Source of the DNA: Hordeum vulgare subsp. vulgare
Taxonomy: Eukaryota > Streptophyta > Magnoliopsida > Poales > Poaceae
Assembly: GCF_904849725.1 (NCBI RefSeq)
Contig: NC_058519.1
Span: 651,547,387 to 651,611,386, forward strand
Length of the DNA stretch: 64,000 nucleotides
Direction of reading: 5' to 3'
Below the pieces are notes generated by a model. The model was not told the origin of the DNA, ran no database searches, and saw only the letters and a program-made list of their open reading frames with translations. The stretch's first letter is position 1, and each line of letters begins with the position of its first letter. The position numbers and the translations under genes are program-made. Below, piece by piece: positions 10,193 through 23,094 of this stretch.

Positions 10193-10352
10193 CTCCCTCC
10201 GTTCCTAAATATAAGTCTTTTAAGAGATTTCACTAGAAGACTACACACAAAGCAAAATGAATGAATCTACACTCTAAAGTATGTGTATACACATCCGTAT
10301 GTAGTCACCTAGTAGAATCTCTAGAAAAACTTACATTTAGGAACGGAGGGAG
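10193..10352. mobile_element. Stowaway MITE, 160 bp
   Basis: Terminal inverted repeats CTCCCTCCGTTCCTAAAT and ATTTAGGAACGGAGGGAG are flanked by TA on both sides (10191-10192 and 10353-10354). Non-coding interior. Stowaway elements are non-autonomous Tc1/Mariner derivatives that prefer gene-near sites; this one lies 660 bp past the kinase stop. Confidence 0.93.
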
Positions 10353-10432
10353 TAAGTTGCATGCAAATAACTAAAGCATCGGTTGATTTTGGAGCACCCT
10401 ATTTCTTCTTCTTCCTCCTCGCTCCTAGTGAA

Positions 10433-12236
10433 TGATCGGGAACGTTGCATGGGAAACAAAAAAAATTCTACGCACATACAAGATCTATCCATGGTGATGA
10501 CCATATACGAGAGGAGAGATCGGATCCACATACCCTTGTAGGTCGCTAAGGGGAAGCATATATAACGCGGTTGATGTAGTCGAACATCTTCGCGATCCAA
10601 ATCGCAATCCGTCACGCGATCCCATCACGATTCGTTCCACGATCTCATCACGATCCATCCCGATCTAGTGCCGAATGGACGGCACCTCCGCGTTCAGCAC
10701 ACGTACATCTCGATGCCGATCTCCACCTCCTTGGTCCAGCAAGCGAGGGTGGAGAGGTAGATGAGTTCTCCGACAGCACAACGGCGTGGCGGCGATTGTG
10801 GTGGATCTGTCCCGGCAGGGCTTCGCCAAGCACTACCGAAACTGATCTAGAGTAGAAACAAACTAGAGGGAAGGAGAGAGGGTTGCGCCTTGGATTAAGG
10901 TGTAGCTATCCTCTCTCCCCTTCACTATATATAGGAGGAATGGGTTGGTTGGGGCACCCAAGGGTTTCCCCTGGGGCCTTGGCCGCCCCCCAAAGGAGGA
11001 GTCCTTCTCCACCAAGGGAGATGGAGTCCTAGTAGGACTTCCGCCCCACTTGGCCTCCTCCCACCTCTTGGCGCAAGGGCCTTTAGGGGCTGGCTGCCCA
11101 GCCCACTAGGGGCTAGTGCGCAACCTCTTAGGCCCATGTGGTCCCTGGGGTGCGTAGAACTCTCCTAATGGACCCCCGGAACCCATTCGTCACTCCCGAT
11201 ACAATACCAGAAGTACCCGAAATCATTCGAAGTCCAAATACCCTTATCCTATATACCAATCTTCGTCTCTGGACCATTCCATAACTCCTCGGGATGTCCG
11301 GAATCTCATCCGGGACTCCGAACAACCTTCCACAACCAACATACATAACTCAACTATACCGAAATGTCACAGAACCTTAAGTGTGCAGACCCTGCGGGTT
11401 CGAGAACTATGCAGACATGACCGAGACACTCTCTGGTCAATAACCAATAGTGGGACCTGGATGCCCATATTGGCTCCTACATATTCTACGAAGATATTTA
11501 TCAGTCGAACCTCAGTGTCAAGGATTCAGTTAATCCCATACGTTGTTCCCTTTGTCCATCGGTATGTTACTTGCCCGAGATTTGATCATCGGTATCTCCA
11601 TACCTAGTTCAATATCGTTACCGGCAAGTCTCTTTACTCGTTTCGTAATACAAGATCCCGTGACTAACTCCTTAGTCACATTGCTTGCAAGCTTCTTGTG
11701 ATGTTGTATTACCGAGTGGGTCCAGAGATACCTCTTCGTTATATGGAGTGACAAATCCCAGTCTTGATTCACGCCAACCAAACAAACACCCTCGGGGATA
11801 CCTGTAGAGCACCTTTATAGTCACCCAGTTACGTTGTGACGTTTGATACACACAAGGCATTCCTCCGGTGTCCGGGAGTTGCATGATCTCATGTTCATAG
11901 GAACACATACTTTGACATGCAGAAAACAGTAGCAATAAACGGACACGATCACATGTTACGTTCATAGTTTCGGTCTTGTCCATCACATCATTCTCCTAAT
12001 GATGTGATCCCGTTATCAAATGACAACTCATGTCTATGGTCAGGAGACCTTGACCATCTTTGATCAACGAGCTAGTCCATCAGAGGCTCACTAGGGATAG
12101 TGTGTTGTCTATGTATCCACACATGTATTTGAGTTTCCAATCAATACAATTCTAGCATAGATAATAAATGATTATCATGAACAAGGAAATATAATAATAA
12201 CTAATTTATTATTGTCTCTAGGGAATATTTCCAACA
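10433..12236 (-). repeat. 3' LTR of element D
   Basis: 1804 bp against 1800 bp for the partner at 47293-49092. Minus-strand start TGTTGGAAAT at 12236, TATA box within CCTATATATAG near 10926-10935, terminal bases worn (reads TGATCGGG on the plus strand). The sequence just inside (12237-12260) is the purine-rich primer AGTGCAAGTGGGAGTC on the minus strand. Confidence 0.93.
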
Positions 12237-15200
12237 GACTCCCACTTGCACTAGAGTCAATAATCTAGTTCACATCACTATGTGATTCACACAAAATAAG
12301 TTTTGGGGATTAATCATGTTTGCTTGTGAGAGAGGTTCTAGTCAACGGGTCTGAACCTTTTAGATCCGTGTGTGCTTTAAAAATCTCTATGTTATCCTGT
12401 AGATGCTGTTACCACGCGCCATTTGGAATCATTCCAAATGACTGCTCCGCTATATGAATCCGTTTGCTACTCAGAGTCATCTGGATTGGTGTCAAAGCTT
12501 GCATCAATGTAACCCTTTACGACGAACTCTTTTATCACCTCCATAATCGAGAAACATTTCCTTAGTCCTCAAGTTACTGAGGATAATTTTGACCGCTGTC
12601 CAGTGATCCATTCCTGGATCACTCTTGTACCCCTTGATAGACTCATGGCAAGGCACACATCAGGTGCGGTACACAACATGGCATACTATAGAGCCTACAG
12701 CTAAGGCATAGGGGACGACCTTCGTCCTTTCTCTTTCTTCTGCCGTGGTCAATCTTTGAGTCTTACTCAAATTCACACCTTACAACACAGCCAAGAACTC
12801 GTTCTTTGACTGATCTATTTTGAACTCCTTTCAAAATCTTGTCAAGGTATGTGTCCATTGAAAGTTTTATCAAGTGTCTTGATCTATCTCTATAGATCTT
12901 GATGCTCAATGTTAAAGTAACTCAATCCAGGTTTTCCTTTGAAAAACACTTTTTCAAACAACCCTATATGCTTTCCAGAAATTCTACATCATTTCGATCA
13001 ACAATATGTCAACCACATATACTCATCAGAAATTCTATAGTTCTCCCACTCACTTTCTTGGAAATACAAGTTTCTCATAAACTTTGTATAAACCCAAAAG
13101 CTTTAATCATCTCATCAAAGCGTATATTCCAACTCCGAGATGCTTGCTCCAGTCCATAGAAGGTTTGCAGGAGCTTGCAAACTTGTTAGCATACTTAGGA
13201 TCGACAAAATCTTCTGGTTGTATCACATACAACCTTTCCTCAAGGAAACTGTCGAGGAAACAATGTTTTGGTTTCCATCTGCAAGATTTTATAACCAAAA
13301 AATGCAACAAGTGCCAACGTAATTCCAACAGGCTTTAGCATCACTACGGGTGAGAAAGTCTCATCGTAGTCAATTCCTTGAATTTGTTGGAAACCTCTTT
13401 GCGACAAGTTGAGCTTTCTAAATGGTGACATTCACCATCATCGCCTGTCTTCCTTTTAAAGATCCGTTTCTACTTAATAGCCTTACGACCATCAAGTAGT
13501 TCTTCCAAAGTCTACACTTTGTTTTCATACATGGATCCTATCTCGGATTTCATGGCCTCCAGCCATTCATCAGAATGCAGGCCCACCATCGCTTCTCCAT
13601 AGGTTGTAGGTTCATTGTTGTCCAACAACATGACCTCCAAGACAGGATTAGCGTACCACTCTGGAGTAGTACGTGCCCTTTTCGACCTATGAGGTTCGGT
13701 AGCAACTTGATATGAAGCTTTATGATCATCATCATTGGCTTCCACTTCAATTTTGGTGTAGGCGCCACAGGAACAACTTCCTGCGCCCTGCTACACTCCG
13801 TTTGAAGTGACGGTTCAACAACTCATCAAGTTCCACCATCCTCCCACTCAATTCTTTCGAGAGAAACTCTTTCTCGTGAAAGGACACGTTTTCATCAACA
13901 AACACTTTGCTTTCGGATCAGAGACAGGAGGTATACCCAACTGATTCCTTTGGGTATCCTATGAATGATGCAATTATCCGCTTTGGGTTCGAGCTTATCA
14001 GACTAAAGCCTTTTAGTATAAGCATGGCAGCCCCAAACTTTAATAATCGATAGCTTAGGTTTCTCCAAACCATAGTTCATATGATATCATCTCAACAGAA
14101 TTACGTGGTGCCCTATTTAAAGTGGATGTGGTTGTCTCTAATGCATAACCCCAAAACGATAGTGGTAAGTTGATAAGAGACATCATAGTATGCACCATAT
14201 CTAATAGGGTGCGGCTACGATGTTCGGACACACCATCACACTATGGTGTTCCAGGTGGCATGAGTTGTGAAACAATTTCCACATTGTCTTAAATGTATAC
14301 CAAACTCGAACTCAGATATTCATCTCTACGATCACATCATAGATATTTCATCGTCTTGTCATGATGATCTTCAACTTCACTCTGAAATTTCTTGAACTTT
14401 TCAATAATTCAGACTTGTGATTCATCAAGTAAATACACCTGTATCTACTCAAATCATGTGTGAAGTAAGAACATAACGATATCCACTGCGTGCCTCAGCA
14501 CTCATTGGACTTCATACATCAAAATGTATTATTTCCAATAAGTAACTTGCTCGTTCCATCTCACTAGAAAAAGGAGGCCTTCAGTCATCTTGCCCATGTG
14601 GCATGGTTTACATGTCTCAAGTGAGTCAAAAAGATCCATCTGCATGGTGTTTTATCATGCGTTTACACCAATAGGCATGGTTCACATGTCTCAAACGATT
14701 CAAAAACGAGTGAGTCCAAAGATCCATCAGCATGGAGCTTCTTCATGCGTTTTATACCAATATGACTTAAGCGGCAGTGCCAGAAGTAAGTGGTACTATC
14801 ATTACTACTTTGTATCTTTTGGGATCAATATTATGAACATGTGTATCACTATGATCGAGATTCAATAAACCATTCATATTAGGTGCATGACCATTGAAGG
14901 TATTATTCAAATAAATAGAGTAACCATTATTCTTTTTGAATGAATAACCATATTGCAATAAACATGATCTAATTATGTTCATGCTCAACGCAAACAACAA
15001 ACAACATTTAGGTTCAACACTAATCCCGAAGGTAAATGGAGCGTGTGATGGTGATCACATCAACCTTGGAATCACTTCCAACACACATCATCACCTCGCC
15101 CTTAGCTAGTATCCGTTTATTCTGTAGCTTTTATTTCGAGTTACTAACATTTAGCAACTGAACCGGTATCTAATACCCTAGTGCTACAAGGACTACTAGT

Positions 15201-16193
15201 AAGGTACACATCAAGAACATATATATCCAATATAATTTTGTCGACGTTGCTAACCTTCTTATCTACCAAGTATCGAGGGCAGTTCCGCCTCAGTGATCAT
15301 TTCCCTCATCATAGAGGCACATAGTCTTGGGTTTGGGTTCAACCTTGGATTTCTTCATTGAAGCGGCAACTTACTTGTCATTCTTGAAGTTTCCCTTCTT
15401 TCCCTTGCCCTTCTTGAAACTAGTTGTTTTACTAACCATCAACACTTGATGCTCCTTCTTGATTTCTACCTTTGTGGTGTCAAACATCGCAAATAGCTCA
15501 GGGATCATCATCTCTATCCCTGATATGCTACAGTTCATCACGAAGCTCCAGTAGCTTGGTGGCAGTGACTTTGGAGAACTATATCAATCACTATCTCATC
15601 TGGAAGATCAACACCCACTTGATTCAAGTAATTGTAGCACCCGAACAATCTGAGCACACACTCAACGATTGAGCTTTTCTCCTTTACTTTGCTGGAAAAG
15701 AATCTTGTCGGAGGTCTCATACCTCTCAACACGGGCACGAGCCTGAAATCCCAATTTCAGATCTTGGAACATCTTATATGTTCCGCGACGTTCAAAAACG
15801 TCTTGGAGGCCTCAATTCTAAACCGTAAAGCATGACGCACTGAACTATCACGTAGTCATAAAAAACGTGTATGTCAGATGTTCGCAACATCCACATACGA
15901 CGCTGGGGGGGGGGGCAACACACCGAGCAGTGCATTAAGGACATAATCCTTGTGTGCATCAACGAGGACAATCCTCAGTTTTACGGACTGAGTCCGCATA
16001 ATCGTTGGTACCATCTTTCAACCTAATTTTCTCTATGAACATATCAAAAATTCAGGGGAGCTACATCGCAAGCTTAATTATCTACAACATAACTTGCAAA
16101 GACATTTTGACTATGTTCATGATAATGAGTTCAATTAATCATATTACTTAAGAACTCCCACTCAAATTGACATCCCTCTGGTCATTCGAGTGG
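12237..16193 (-). pseudogene. Remains of Copia gag-pol of element D
   Basis: Only short frames survive. At 13240-13431 the RT start is readable (IDYDETFSPVVMLKP). At 13512-13745 the linker between integrase and RT is readable (RTTPEWYANPVLEVM, EWLEAMKSEIGSMYENKV). At about 15360-15430 there is a lysine- and glycine-rich stretch like the end of gag. RNase H lies near 12400-12780 but is full of stops. A poly-G run interrupts 15906-15915. The sequence ends abruptly where element C begins. Confidence 0.8.
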
Positions 16194-16198
16194 TACAT

Positions 16199-16283
16199 AG
16201 ATAACCCACAAGTATAGGGGATCGCAACAGTTTTTGAGGGTAGAGTATTCAACCCAAATTTGTTGGTTCGACACAAGGGGAGG
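16199..16283 (-). repeat. Distal end of the 3' LTR of element C
   Basis: Last 85 bp of the LTR, cut from the rest by element A. The terminal CA has mutated (plus strand begins AGATAACCC where TGATAACCC is expected). Its outermost 25 bp are missing from the 5' LTR partner. Confidence 0.9.
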
Positions 16284-17806
16284 TGATGACCCACAAGTAT
16301 AGGGGATCAATCGTAGTCCTTTCGATAAGTAAGAGTGTCGAACCCAACGAGGAGCAGAAGGATCTGACAAGTGGTTTTCAGCAAGGTATAATCTGCATGC
16401 ACTGAAATTGTCGGTAACAAGTGATTTGTGTGGTGAGATGATTCGTAGCAAGCAACAAGTAACAAAAGTAGAAACGGTGCAGCAAAGTGGCCCAATCCCT
16501 TTTGTAGCAAGGGACAAGCCTGGACAAAGTCTTATACGAGGAAAAACGCTCCCGAGGACACACGGGAATTTCTGTCATGCTAGTTTTCATCATGTTCATA
16601 TGATTCACGTTCGTTACTTTGATAGTTTGATATGTGGGTGGACCGGTGCTTGGGTACTGCCCTTACTTGGACAAGCATCCCACTTATGATTAACCCCTCT
16701 CGCAAGCATCCGCAACTACGAAAGAAGAATTAAGACAACGTCTAACCATAGCATTAAACTAGTGGATCCAAATCAGCCCCTTACAAAGTAACGCATAAAC
16801 TAGGGTTTAAGCTTCTGTCACTCTAGCAACCCATCATTTACTTACTACTTCCCAATGCCTTCCTCTAGGCCCAAATAAGGGTGAAGTTTTATGTAGTCGA
16901 CGTTCACATAACACCACTAGAGGAAAAACAACATACAACACATCAAAATACCGAACGAATACCAAATTCACATGACTACTATTAGCATGTCTTATCCCAT
17001 GTCCTTAGGAACAAAAGTAACTACTCACAAAGAATAATCATATTCATGAACAAAGAGGTAATGAGTAGCATCAAGGATCTGAACATAAACTCTTCCACCA
17101 AGTAATCCAACTAGCATCAACTACAAAGAGTAATCAACACTACTAGCAACCTTACAAGTACCAATCGGAGTCGCGAGACAGAGATTGGTTACAAGTGATG
17201 AACTAGGGTTTGGAGATGAGATGGTGCTAATGAAGATGTTGATGGTGAAGAGCCCCCTCCGATGGGAGGAGTGTTGGTGATGACGATGGCGATGATTTCC
17301 CCCTCCGGGAGGGAATTTCCCCGGCAGGATCGTTCTGCCGGAGCTCTAGATTGGTTCTGCTCAAGTTCCGCCTCGTGGCGGCGGCGAAACCATGAAAAAG
17401 CTCCTCCTTGATTTTTTTCTGGATGAAGCTCTTCATATAGCAAAAGAGGGCGGCAAGTGGGCCAGCAGGGTGCCCACAAGCCCTCATGGCGCGGCCAGGG
17501 GGGTGGCCGCGCCGTGCATGCTTGTGGCCACCTGCACGCCCCCCTCTAGCACTTCTTCGGCCCAGTATTTTTGATAAATCAGGAAAAAATCCTCGTTGAT
17601 TTTTACAACGTTTGGAGTTGCGCAGAATAGGTATCTCAACTTTGCTCCACTTTCAGGCCAGAATTCCAGTTGCCGGTATTCTCCCTCTTCATGTAAACCT
17701 TGCAAAATAAGAGAGAAAAGGCATAAGAATTGTACCGGGAAGTGAAATAACAGCCCAAGAAGCGATAAATATCAACATGAAAACATGATGCAAAATGGAC
17801 GTATCA
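16284..17806 (-). repeat. 3' LTR of element A
   Basis: 1523 bp, bounded by TGATGACCC and CGTATCA on the plus strand. It differs from the partner at 24914-26436 by scattered substitutions, clustered in the first 200 bp. The adjoining ACTCCCGCAAG (17807-17817) is the worn polypurine tract. Confidence 0.95.
17468..17535 (-). promoter_or_regulatory. GC-rich hairpin plus TATA-like box, element A 3' LTR
   Basis: Perfect core arms GGCGCGGCC (17488-17496) and GGCCGCGCC (17505-17513), with outer arms CCACAAG and CTTGTGG. On the minus strand it lies just upstream of CTATATGA (17440 to 17433). Confidence 0.8.
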
Positions 17807-19343
17807 ACTCCCGCAAGCTCAGACCTCGCTTGTCCTCAAGCGAAAGCCTAGCTCAATAAATATGTCCACATGTTTAGGGAGAGAGGTGTCGACAAAACAA
17901 GATACGAACATGCATGCATCATGATCAAGCTCAAAACAGCAATACCAACATATTATCTCTCATGCTAAAGTGATAATTCCTTCACAAAGTAAAGCATGGA
18001 TCAAGAACCTTATCGAGAAGTAACAACCGATAGCCTTTAGTCATTGAAACAATTGCAATTTATCACAACATCAGAAAGAGTCAAATAAGAGCTTGTAAAG
18101 CAAATCCACATACTCAATCATTCTTTCGTTCTCTACAATTTCTACAACTCACATGGTATTCATGAGATCAAAGTTTTAGCTGGACACAGAGAAAGATAGG
18201 GGCTTATAGTTTTGCCTCCCAACTGCTTACCTCAAGGGTAATGTCAACGATAATAATTCATGAATACTTACCTCCAAGTTGACATATGAATATAGATCTT
18301 CCCCAAGCATATGACATTAGCCAAGATATAGGCGAAATAAGGAATTGGTGAAGATCACCATGACTCTTTCAAGGGAAAAAAGTAAAGGTACAAGATAGGC
18401 CCTTCGTAGAGGGAAGCAGAGGTTGTCATGCGCTTTTCAGGTTTGGATGTGTGTCCTCTTAGTGCGGAGGAACGTCACTTTATATTGCCCCCTGTGATAA
18501 AGAACCTTATTATGCAGTTTGTCGCTTTTATGTCTTCCTCATCACAGGTTCGTACAAAGCTTATTTTCCACACACTAATAGATCATACATATTAGAGAGA
18601 AATTTTTATTGCTTGCACCGATGACAACTTACTTGAGGGATCTTATTCAATCCATAGGTAGGTATGGTGGACACTCATGGCAAAACTGGTTTGAAGGTTT
18701 ATGGATGCACAAGTAGTATCTCTACTTGGTGCGGGAGGTTTTGGCTAATATGAGGTGGAAGCAATCGTCACATGCTAAGGGATCTCTAATCATATAACAT
18801 TGTCCGGAGCCAAGCAAACACAATTCATTATGTTTTCTTCCTTGACCAACATCTACTTCTAGGCATGCAATAGTTTAGTGAGTGTTCACAATCATAGATG
18901 GTGTCAGAGATGATATATTTATATGTGAACCTCTCCTTCTTTATCACTTCCTATTAATTGCAACCATGACCAAGGTCTACGTTTGCCTACCCTCAACAAG
19001 TTTCAATCATCATTCTTTTTATATGTGAAGCCATCACTTCCCATAAGATCATTACATGATCTTTCATGCTTTTGTTCTATTCTCACCCTTTTGATCATGG
19101 CAAGAGGCAAAGCCCTTCAACTAAGACACTCTTTATTATATGGATCACGAGCTCGAATACATCGGGGGTGACACAAAGCAAAACTCAAGACTAAAACACT
19201 AAGACTTTTACTCTACTAGAAAAAGAGAAAACTGAAAAGGAAAACTAAAACAAAAGGTAAAGGCAAAAGATGTGATGGTGATACAATACTGGGGCACCTC
19301 CCCCAAGCTTGGCACAAGCCAAGGGGATTGCCCATACCAATGC

Positions 19344-19760
19344 TCAGTTGTCTTCCTTTGGAGGTGATGGTGGAGGAGTTGTTGAAGTGGTCTTGAGCTT
19401 GTTTAATTTCCACTTGAGCATGAAATTCTGCTCCCTCGGATCATCATTTTCCTCTTCAAGCTTCAACACCCTTTGGCATAATTCATGCTTACTCTCCTGC
19501 AAGAAACGAGAAGGGATAAACAAGGTATTAGGCTTATTCCTTGAGTCAGGGAGGCTCGACTTCTTGAACTCCACATGCGTGCGTCCAGGTTGAGGTAGAG
19601 GAGCCTCCTCTTCATCGGAACTCGTTTGTTCCTTCCCCTTGGGATCATAATCTTCTTCCTCATCACAGGTCCAGTCATAAGGATCAAAGTCCCCATAGAC
19701 CTTGGGGTTAGCAAGGTAATCATCCACATAGCTCTCCGCCACTGAATACTGAGAAGACAT
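19344..19760 (-). CDS. ORF3 of element A, unrecognised acidic protein
   Basis: 138 codons from a clear ATG (19760). The first half is acidic (DEEEDYD near residue 34). The second half (about 95-125) is charged and could form a helix or coiled coil. It ends TTPPPSPPKEDN. It lies about 400 nt downstream of the integrase stop, with a promoter-like hairpin and TATA box in front. No domain is recognised, and I see neither signal peptide nor membrane segment, so it is not obviously envelope-like. The ORF3 of element B differs except for the last dozen residues. Open and undamaged, unlike the pol of the same element. Confidence 0.7.
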   Translation of the reverse strand: MSSQYSVAESYVDDYLANPKVYGDFDPYDWTCDEEEDYDPKGKEQTSSDEEEAPLPQPGRTHVEFKKSSLPDSRNKPNTLFIPSRFLQESKHELCQRVLKLEEENDDPREQNFMLKWKLNKLKTTSTTPPPSPPKEDN

Positions 19761-20070
19761 CTTGACCTAGATTTGCGGCAGAACACAGGCTCGAAACAAA
19801 AAGCGGAAGAAATCGGCATGATGCAGGGGTCAGACCAAACGGAAGTATATATAATGATTTTTTTCAAACCAGAAGGAGTTCTGTGCACGAAAACGGAGTC
19901 CGGGAGGCGCACGAGGTGGCCACAAGCCCTCACGGCGTGGCCGGGGGGTGGGCCTGCGCCGTGCAGGCTTGTTGCCTCCTCGCGCACTTCCGGACTACTT
20001 CCAATTTTTGTATTTTTTCAAATATTCCAAAACAGAGAAAATTTCCTACTAGAAAAGTTTTGGACTCTGT
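19761..20070 (-). promoter_or_regulatory. Internal LTR-promoter-like segment upstream of ORF3, element A
   Basis: Minus-strand order: GACTCCAAAAC, GGAATATTTG, a hairpin of about 100 nt (19996 to 19897) whose outer arms AGTCCGG and CCGGACT pair around GC-rich inner arms, then TATA box ATTATATATAC (19855 to 19845), then the ORF3 ATG 85 nt further on. The arrangement mirrors the LTR promoter and matches the segment in element B. Promoter activity is inference. Confidence 0.65.
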
Positions 20071-20172
20071 TTACTTACCGAAACATATACCTCTTCGTTT
20101 TCAGAGTCTGAAACAGGGTGATAAACATCCCTTAGGTATTCCTCTAGAGTTATGGTATTGATTATATTGCTC

Positions 20173-21594
20173 TCAACATTTTATGGGAGTACCTGAGATA
20201 TAATGCTTAATTATCTGCCCATTTACAACTCTCGGACAATTACCTTCCGTTCTGTTGATCTTGATAGCACCAGAACGATATACTTCCTCAACAACATAGG
20301 GACCTTCCCATTTAGAGAGAAGCTTGCCTGCAAAGAATCTTAAACGAGAGTTATATAGCAAGACATAATCACCTAAATTGAACTCATGCTTTTGTATCCT
20401 CTTATCGTGCCACCTCTTAACATTCTTTTTGAACAACTTGGCATTCTCATATGCCTGAGTTCTCCATTCATCAAGCGAGCTAATGTCAAATAACCTCTTC
20501 TCACCGGCAAGTTTGAAATCAAAGTTGAGCTCTTTGATTGCCAAATAAGCTTTATGCTCTAGATCAAGAGGTAAATGACATGCTTTACCATACACCATTT
20601 TGTATGGAGACATGCCCATGGGATTCTTATAGGCAGTTCTATAAGCCCACAATGCATCATCAAGCTTCTAAGACCAATTCTTTCTAGACCTGTTGACAAT
20701 CTTTTGCAAAATTAGTTTAATTTCTCTATTGCTTAGCTCTACTTGACCACTCGACTGAGGGTGATAGGGAGACACAATTCTATGGTTGACATCGTACTTA
20801 GCAATCGTTTTACGGAAAGCACCATGAATGAAGTATGAACCACCGTCGGTCATTAGATATCTAGGGACTCCAAATCTAGGGAAGATAACTTCTTTAAGCA
20901 TCCTGATAGAAGTGTTGTGATCAACACTACTAGTAGGGATAGCTTCTACCCACTTAGTGACGTAATCAACAACAACTAGGATGTGAGTATACCCATTGGA
21001 TTTTGGAAAAGGTCCCATATAATCAAAGCCCCAGACATCAAATGGTTCAATGACAAGTGAATAGTTCATAGGCATTTCCTGACATTTGCTAATATTACCT
21101 ATTCTTTGACATTCGTCACAAGACAAGACAAACTTACGGGCATCCTTGAAGAGAGTGGGCCAATAGAAACCTGATTGCAATACCTTGTGTGCAGTTCTAT
21201 CTCCCGCATGGTGTCCTTCATAGGCCTCGGAGTGACACTTCTGTAGGATCTGTCCCTGTTCATGTTCAGGTACACAATGTCTAATAACACCATCTACTCC
21301 TTCCTTATAAAGGCGAGGATCATCCCAAAAGTAATGTCTCAAGTCAAAGAAGAATTTCTTCTTTTGCTGGTACGTGAAACTAGGTGGTATGTATTTGGCG
21401 ACGATATAGTTTACATAATCAGCATACCACGGTGCACGACGTGAAGCATTGATGACATTCAATTGTTCATCGGGGAAGCTATCATCAATAGCTTGTGGGT
21501 CATCAAGAACGTTCTCCAACCTAGACAAGTTATCTGCTACGGGGTTATCATCACCTTTTCTGTCAACAACGTGCAAATCAAATTCTTGTAGCAA
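20173..21594 (-). pseudogene. Integrase of element A
   Basis: Minus-strand Gypsy integrase: zinc-binding HHCC region (GHHAGDRTAHK and CDECQRIG), then catalytic Asp in GFDYMG, Asp in MTDGG and Glu in GQVELSN, then the C-terminal region ending near HYISGTP. The catalytic triad is preserved. One in-frame stop (TAG, 20668-20670), where element B has a Lys codon, cuts the domain after SRKNWS. The enzyme normally inserts the cDNA into the chromosome; here it would be truncated. Confidence 0.92.
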
Positions 21595-21600
21595 GAGAAC

Positions 21601-23094
21601 CTATCTGATAAGTCTAGGTTTAGCGTCCTTCTTCTCCACTCGGTACTTAATAGCAGCATGATCAGTGTGAATAGTGACTTTGGAATCAACTATGTAAGAC
21701 CTGAACTTTTCACATGCAAACACAACTGCTAAAAATTCCTTCTCATTAGTAGCATAGTTTCTCTGGGCACTGTCTAGAGTTTTACTAGCATAGTGAATAA
21801 CATTCAACTTTTTATCAACTCTTTGCCCTAGAACAACACCAACAAGATAATCACTAGCATCACCCATGATTTCAAAAGGCAAGTTCCAATCAGGTGGTTG
21901 AATAATAGGTGCAGTTATCAAAGCCCTCTTAAGTATTTCGAAGGTTTCCTCACAATCATCGTCAAAGACAAAAGGAATATCCTTTTGCAAGAGATTGGTA
22001 AGAGGCCTAGAAATCTTAGAGAAGTTTTTAATGAACCTTCTATAGAAACCATCATGACCAAGGAAACTTCTTATACCTTTGATATCTCTGGGGTATGGCA
22101 TTTTCTTGATTGCATCAACCTTAGCCTTATCGACTTCAATACCTCTTTCAGAAATTTTATGTCCTAAGACGATGCCTTCATTAACCATAAAGTGTCACTT
22201 CTCCCAATTCAAGACAAGATTGGTGCCTTTACATCTCTGTAAGACTCGATCAAGGTTGCTGAGGCAATCATCAAAGGAAGACCCGTAAACGGAGAAGTCA
22301 TCCATGAAAACCTCGACAATCGTTTCACAAAAGTCAGAGAATATAGCCATCATACATCTTTGAAAGGTGGAACGTGCATTACATAAGCCAAAAGGCATAC
22401 GTCTGTACGCAAAGGTACCGAAAGGGCAGGTGCAAGTGGTTTTCTCCTGATCAGATTGTGCAACTGGTATTTGGGAGAAACCAGAATAACCGTCTAGAAT
22501 GCAGAAGTGTGTGTGTTTAGACAACCTTTCTAGCATTTGGTCAATAAAAGGCAGAGGGTAATGATCTTTCCTAGTGGCTTTATTCAACTTCCTAAAATCA
22601 ATCACCATCCTATAGCCAGTAATAATCCTCTGTGGGATTAATTCATCCTTATCATTAGGGACAACGGTAATGCCTCCCTTCTTAGGAACGCAATGCACCG
22701 GACTCACCCAATCGCTATGAGCAACAGGATAGACAATACCCGCTTCCAGGAGCCTTAGTATTTCTTTTCTTACTACTTCTTTCATCTTAGGATTTAATAT
22801 CCTATGATGATCAGCAACTGGTTTGAAGTGAGGATCAGTTTGAATCTTGTGCTGGCATAGAGTGGGACTAATAGCCTTAAGATCATCAAGAGTATATCCA
22901 ATAGCAGCACGGTGCTTCCTCAGAGTTTTTAGTAACTTCTTTTCTTCATGCTCTGAGAGGCTAGCACTAATAATAACATGATATATCTCCTTTTCATCAA
23001 GATAAGCATACTTAAGAGTATCAGGCAATTGTTTAAGCTCGAAGACAGGATCACCCTTTGGTGGGGGTGGATCCCCAAGCAGTTCAACAGGCAA
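21601..23094 (-). pseudogene. Reverse transcriptase and RNase H of element A
   Basis: A single reading frame holds RT (fingers with GYRMVIDFRKLNKATRKD, palm with FMDD in VEVFMDDFSVYG) and RNase H (DASDY, NYATNEKEF, IHTDHAAIKY). Two in-frame stops break it: TGA at 22195-22197, where element B has Cys, and TAG at 21601-21603. Upstream it is separated from protease by a 19-bp deletion that shifts the frame. Confidence 0.92.

Noticed and set aside
15906..15915. Poly-G run as a quadruplex or regulatory signal
   Set aside because: A single homopolymer run in a decayed Copia gag region, most simply slippage or sequencing noise.
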